From assembly GCA_947456815.1 (NCBI GenBank), contig CANGTL010000003.1, positions 30,158 through 94,157 on the forward strand: a stretch of DNA of 64,000 bases, written 5' to 3'. Of this stretch, positions 61,684-64,000 are shown piece after piece. A program made the position numbers and the translations under genes. Position 1 is the stretch's first letter; each line of letters starts with the position of its first letter. Source of the DNA: Flavobacteriaceae bacterium. GTDB lineage: Bacteria; Bacteroidota; Bacteroidia; Flavobacteriales; Flavobacteriaceae. The notes beneath the pieces were generated by a model. The model had not been told where the DNA came from and searched no databases. It was given only the letters and a program-made list of their open reading frames with translations.

Positions 61684-63435
61684 TTAATCATTCATCGAAA
61701 TCAAGAACTCATCGTTATTTCTTGTTTTCTTAAATCGGTCATTGATAAAATCCATAGCTTCAACAGGATTCATATCTGCTAAGTATTTTCGCATAATCCA
61801 CATACGTTGTAAAGTCTTCTCATCTAATAATAAGTCGTCTCGACGTGTACTTGATGAAGTCAAATCAATCGCAGGGAAAATACGTTTGTTTGCAATCTTA
61901 CGATCCAATTGTAACTCCATATTTCCAGTTCCTTTGAATTCCTCAAAAATCACCTCATCCATTTTGGAACCGGTTTCTGTCAATGCCGTAGCGATAATAC
62001 TCAATGAACCACCATTTTCTACATTACGAGCAGCTCCGAAAAATCGTTTAGGTTTTTGCAAAGCATTCGCATCTACTCCTCCACTCAAGACTTTTCCTGA
62101 TGCCGGTTGCACAGTATTGTAAGCTCTTGCCAAACGTGTAATTGAATCTAACAATATCACCACATCGTGACCACATTCTACCAAACGTTTGGCTTTTTCC
62201 AAAACAATATTGGCAATCTTCACATGCTCCTGTGGCTCTCTGTCGAAGGTAGAAGCAATCACTTCTCCGCGCACAGAACGTTGCATATCGGTAACCTCTT
62301 CTGGTCGTTCATCAATTAGTAACACCAACAAATAAACTTCCGGATGATTCGCCGCAATCGCATTGGCAATGTCTTTCAACAACATCGTCTTACCCGTTTT
62401 GGGTTGCGCCACGATCATTCCACGTTGGCCTTTCCCAATTGGTGAAAATAAATCAATAATACGCGTTGAAATGGAACTGCCTTTCTCGGCTATTTTGAAT
62501 TTCTCGGTTGGGAACACTGGAGTCAAATGTTCAAAAGAAACACGGTCTCTCACTACTTGTGGATCATGACCATTAATTTTCAAGACACGAACCAATGGAA
62601 AAAACTTCTCTCCTTCTTTCGGCGGACGAACAACTCCTTTAACGGTATCACCAGTTTTTAATCCAAACAAACGAATTTGCGAAGTAGACAAATAAATATC
62701 ATCCGGAGACGCCAAATAGTTATAATCGGACGAACGTAAGAACCCGTATCCGTCGGGCATCATTTCTAAAACGCCTTCGCTCTCTATAATCCCGTCGAAC
62801 TCAAAATCAGCATCTCTGAAGTTGTTGTTCTTTTTATTTTTGAAATTCGGATTTTGATTTCCGTTTTGATTTCCGTTGCCGTTTTGATTCGGATTTTGGT
62901 TTGGATTCTGGTTTGGATTCTGCTTGTGCTGTTGATTTGGATTGACTTTCTTCTCTTGAACTGGGTTTTCACTCGCATCCGCAGTTTTTTCTGTCGATTC
63001 GTTTTCTTCAGAACCAGTTGGTTCTACTATTGCAGACTTCTCTATTTTATTGGCGACTTTCTTTTCGTAATCCGCTTTCTTAAACTTGACCACTTTCGGT
63101 TCTTTTTGGGCGGGATTTACCTCAGTCGATTGAGACATTTCGTTCGGCGCTGGCTCCGCAACTGCTGCTGGTTCTTCATCTGAGAAAAGTGTCGCAGATT
63201 TTGTAATGGCAGGTTTTTTATCAGCAGTAATTCTCGCTCTCTTTGATTTCTCCTCCGAATTATTCTCTTTAGTAGGCTTGTTGTTATCATTGACTTCACT
63301 TGCCTTTTGATTTTCAATAATCATGGCAATTAAAGCTTCTTTCTTAACTCCGGCAAACTTGATTGTTTTTGCCAATTTGGCAATATCTTGAAGCTCAGTT
63401 AGCTTCATTTCTTTTAATACAGAAATATCAAACAT
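61684..63435 (-). CDS. rho: Transcription termination factor Rho with large disordered insert
   Basis: A 583-residue Rho, the hexameric RNA-dependent ATPase that releases RNA from RNA polymerase. N-terminal helical Rho_N domain (1-43, [16 protein letters not shown]), a long charged, disordered insert (about 45-206) whose last part (165-205) is Asn/Gln/Pro-rich with NPNQ repeats, the cold-shock RNA-binding domain (about 213-290, [28 protein letters not shown]), then the ATPase domain with Walker A AQPKTGKT (343-350), Walker [17 protein letters not shown], the Q-loop and R-loop regions. All core motifs are intact. Confidence 0.97.
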   Translation of the reverse strand: MFDISVLKEMKLTELQDIAKLAKTIKFAGVKKEALIAMIIENQKASEVNDNNKPTKENNSEEKSKRARITADKKPAITKSATLFSDEEPAAVAEPAPNEMSQSTEVNPAQKEPKVVKFKKADYEKKVANKIEKSAIVEPTGSEENESTEKTADASENPVQEKKVNPNQQHKQNPNQNPNQNPNQNGNGNQNGNQNPNFKNKKNNNFRDADFEFDGIIESEGVLEMMPDGYGFLRSSDYNYLASPDDIYLSTSQIRLFGLKTGDTVKGVVRPPKEGEKFFPLVRVLKINGHDPQVVRDRVSFEHLTPVFPTEKFKIAEKGSSISTRIIDLFSPIGKGQRGMIVAQPKTGKTMLLKDIANAIAANHPEVYLLVLLIDERPEEVTDMQRSVRGEVIASTFDREPQEHVKIANIVLEKAKRLVECGHDVVILLDSITRLARAYNTVQPASGKVLSGGVDANALQKPKRFFGAARNVENGGSLSIIATALTETGSKMDEVIFEEFKGTGNMELQLDRKIANKRIFPAIDLTSSSTRRDDLLLDEKTLQRMWIMRKYLADMNPVEAMDFINDRFKKTRNNDEFLISMND

Positions 63436-63592
63436 GAATGTTATTTGAATTTAGATTGATTTGGATTTTTCTAAAAAATTGTAGTGAAATAATATGCGGT
63501 CAACAGGTCGTAAAATGAAGTACTTACGAATTAGTCATGCAATAATACGAATAAAAATCTATCATACAATAGTATTTGTAAAAAAGAAAATA

Positions 63593-63600
63593 TATTTTTG
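63593..63600 (+). promoter_or_regulatory. -7 promoter box TATTTTTG
   Basis: Matches TAnnTTTG, 19 bases before the DUF4293 gene start. Confidence 0.5.
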
Positions 63601-63619
63601 TGGCACAATAAAACAAAAA

Positions 63620-64000
63620 ATGATTCAAAGAATACAGACGGTTTATTTGGCATTAGCCTTTATTGTGACTGGAGTTTTGCCTTTCTTTTTTTCTTTGTGG
63701 AAGTTAAGTGACGGGAAAGCGGAAATGTTTATGAGCAGTCAATGTTACTCCGCAATTTTTGGCTTAAGTACATCATTGTCCTTATTGAGTATTTTATTTT
63801 ATAAAAAAAGACAACATCAATTTGTCATTGGCAGATTGAATATCATATTAAATTTAATTTTATTAGGCTTATTTGTATATCGTTCACTAAATCTATCTGG
63901 AGAAGCAGTTGCTGTTTCTGAGAAGGGTATTGGGATGTTTCTACCAATTATTGCTATCGTTTTTTTAGTGTTGGCTAACAAAGCCATCCAAAAGGATGAA
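63620..64000 (+). CDS. DUF4293 membrane protein (3' truncated)
   Basis: The reading frame opens at ATG 63620 and is still open at the window end (127 codons). Four hydrophobic helices are visible (LALAFIVTGVLPFFFSLW, YSAIFGLSTSLSLLSILFY, LNIILNLILLGLFVY, IGMFLPIIAIVFLVLANKAI), starting MIQRIQTVYL, the typical beginning of the DUF4293 family of four-helix membrane proteins found in Bacteroidota. It ends with KAIQKDE in the window and probably lacks only the last residues. It diverges from rho, as is common for this family. Function unknown. Confidence 0.87.
   Translation, partial: MIQRIQTVYLALAFIVTGVLPFFFSLWKLSDGKAEMFMSSQCYSAIFGLSTSLSLLSILFYKKRQHQFVIGRLNIILNLILLGLFVYRSLNLSGEAVAVSEKGIGMFLPIIAIVFLVLANKAIQKDE

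Noticed and set aside
62784-63317. Frames overlapping the rho insert on both strands
   Set aside because: They come from the low-complexity NPNQ-coding DNA, which is open in several frames.

Overview
The window looks like chromosomal DNA of a Flavobacterium-type member of the Bacteroidota. This is read from the low G+C, promoters with the phylum's TAnnTTTG -7 element instead of a sigma-70 -10 box, several secreted proteins ending in type IX secretion (T9SS) sorting domains, a bacillithiol gene (bshB1), DUF3667 and DUF4293 proteins, and a Rho factor with a long disordered insert. No rRNA, prophage, insertion sequence, CRISPR array or conventional defence island was seen. Most of the window is dense core chromosome, with one tRNA (His).

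Layout. 1-4.5 kb: the end of an FtsE-like ATPase followed without gap by two family-2 glycosyltransferases, then a divergent pair of further glycosyltransferases that share overlapping promoters. 4.5-9.4 kb: small secreted and DUF proteins, a DUF892 ferritin-like protein, a DUF3667 membrane protein, an M28 peptidase lipoprotein and an alpha/beta hydrolase. 9.4-11.8 kb: tRNA-His, bshB1, isochorismate synthase and a hotdog thioesterase (bacillithiol and menaquinone). 11.9-18.5 kb: a beta-helix lipoprotein, purL with an unusual repeat-derived insert, a small secreted protein and a second DUF3667 protein. 18.6-23.6 kb: a T9SS-secreted carboxypeptidase, then a membrane-anchored Cys phosphatase next to an LTA-synthase-like enzyme. 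23.7-32.6 kb: a fatty-acid degradation block (acyl-CoA ligase, MarR regulator, fadB-like, thiolase, acyl-CoA dehydrogenase). Two repeat or hairpin elements are inserted between its genes, one of them carrying a gene of the 23S rRNA intervening-sequence protein (IVP, four-helix-bundle) family.

32.7-40 kb: Cu,Zn superoxide dismutase, a LETM1-related protein, a LysR regulator divergent from an isocitrate dehydrogenase, two related small proteins, a DUF6671 protein and Sua5/TsaC. 40-46 kb: carbonic anhydrase with a SulP transporter, OxyR, two paralogous 64-65-residue proteins each with its own terminator, mnmD, a haem-motif lipoprotein and a DUF4920 lipoprotein. 46-54.7 kb: branched-chain aminotransferase, a MazG-like protein, an M49 peptidase, an SRPBCC protein and an ECF sigma factor (TTG start) with a membrane partner and a CpxP-like protein. 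54.8-64 kb: Kup potassium transporter, a T9SS hydrolase, an RsmB-like rRNA methyltransferase, two tandem T9SS endonuclease I paralogues, Rho and the start of a DUF4293 protein.

The most unusual structure is the fatty-acid block. Its polycistron contains (i) a heptamer-based hairpin before the thiolase and (ii) an IVP-family gene enclosed by complementary repeats built from AGTCAAG heptamers, an arrangement like that of rRNA intervening sequences but placed inside an mRNA. A third heptamer array sits in frame inside purL. Promoters, family assignments and structures were read by eye; no search or folding program was run.
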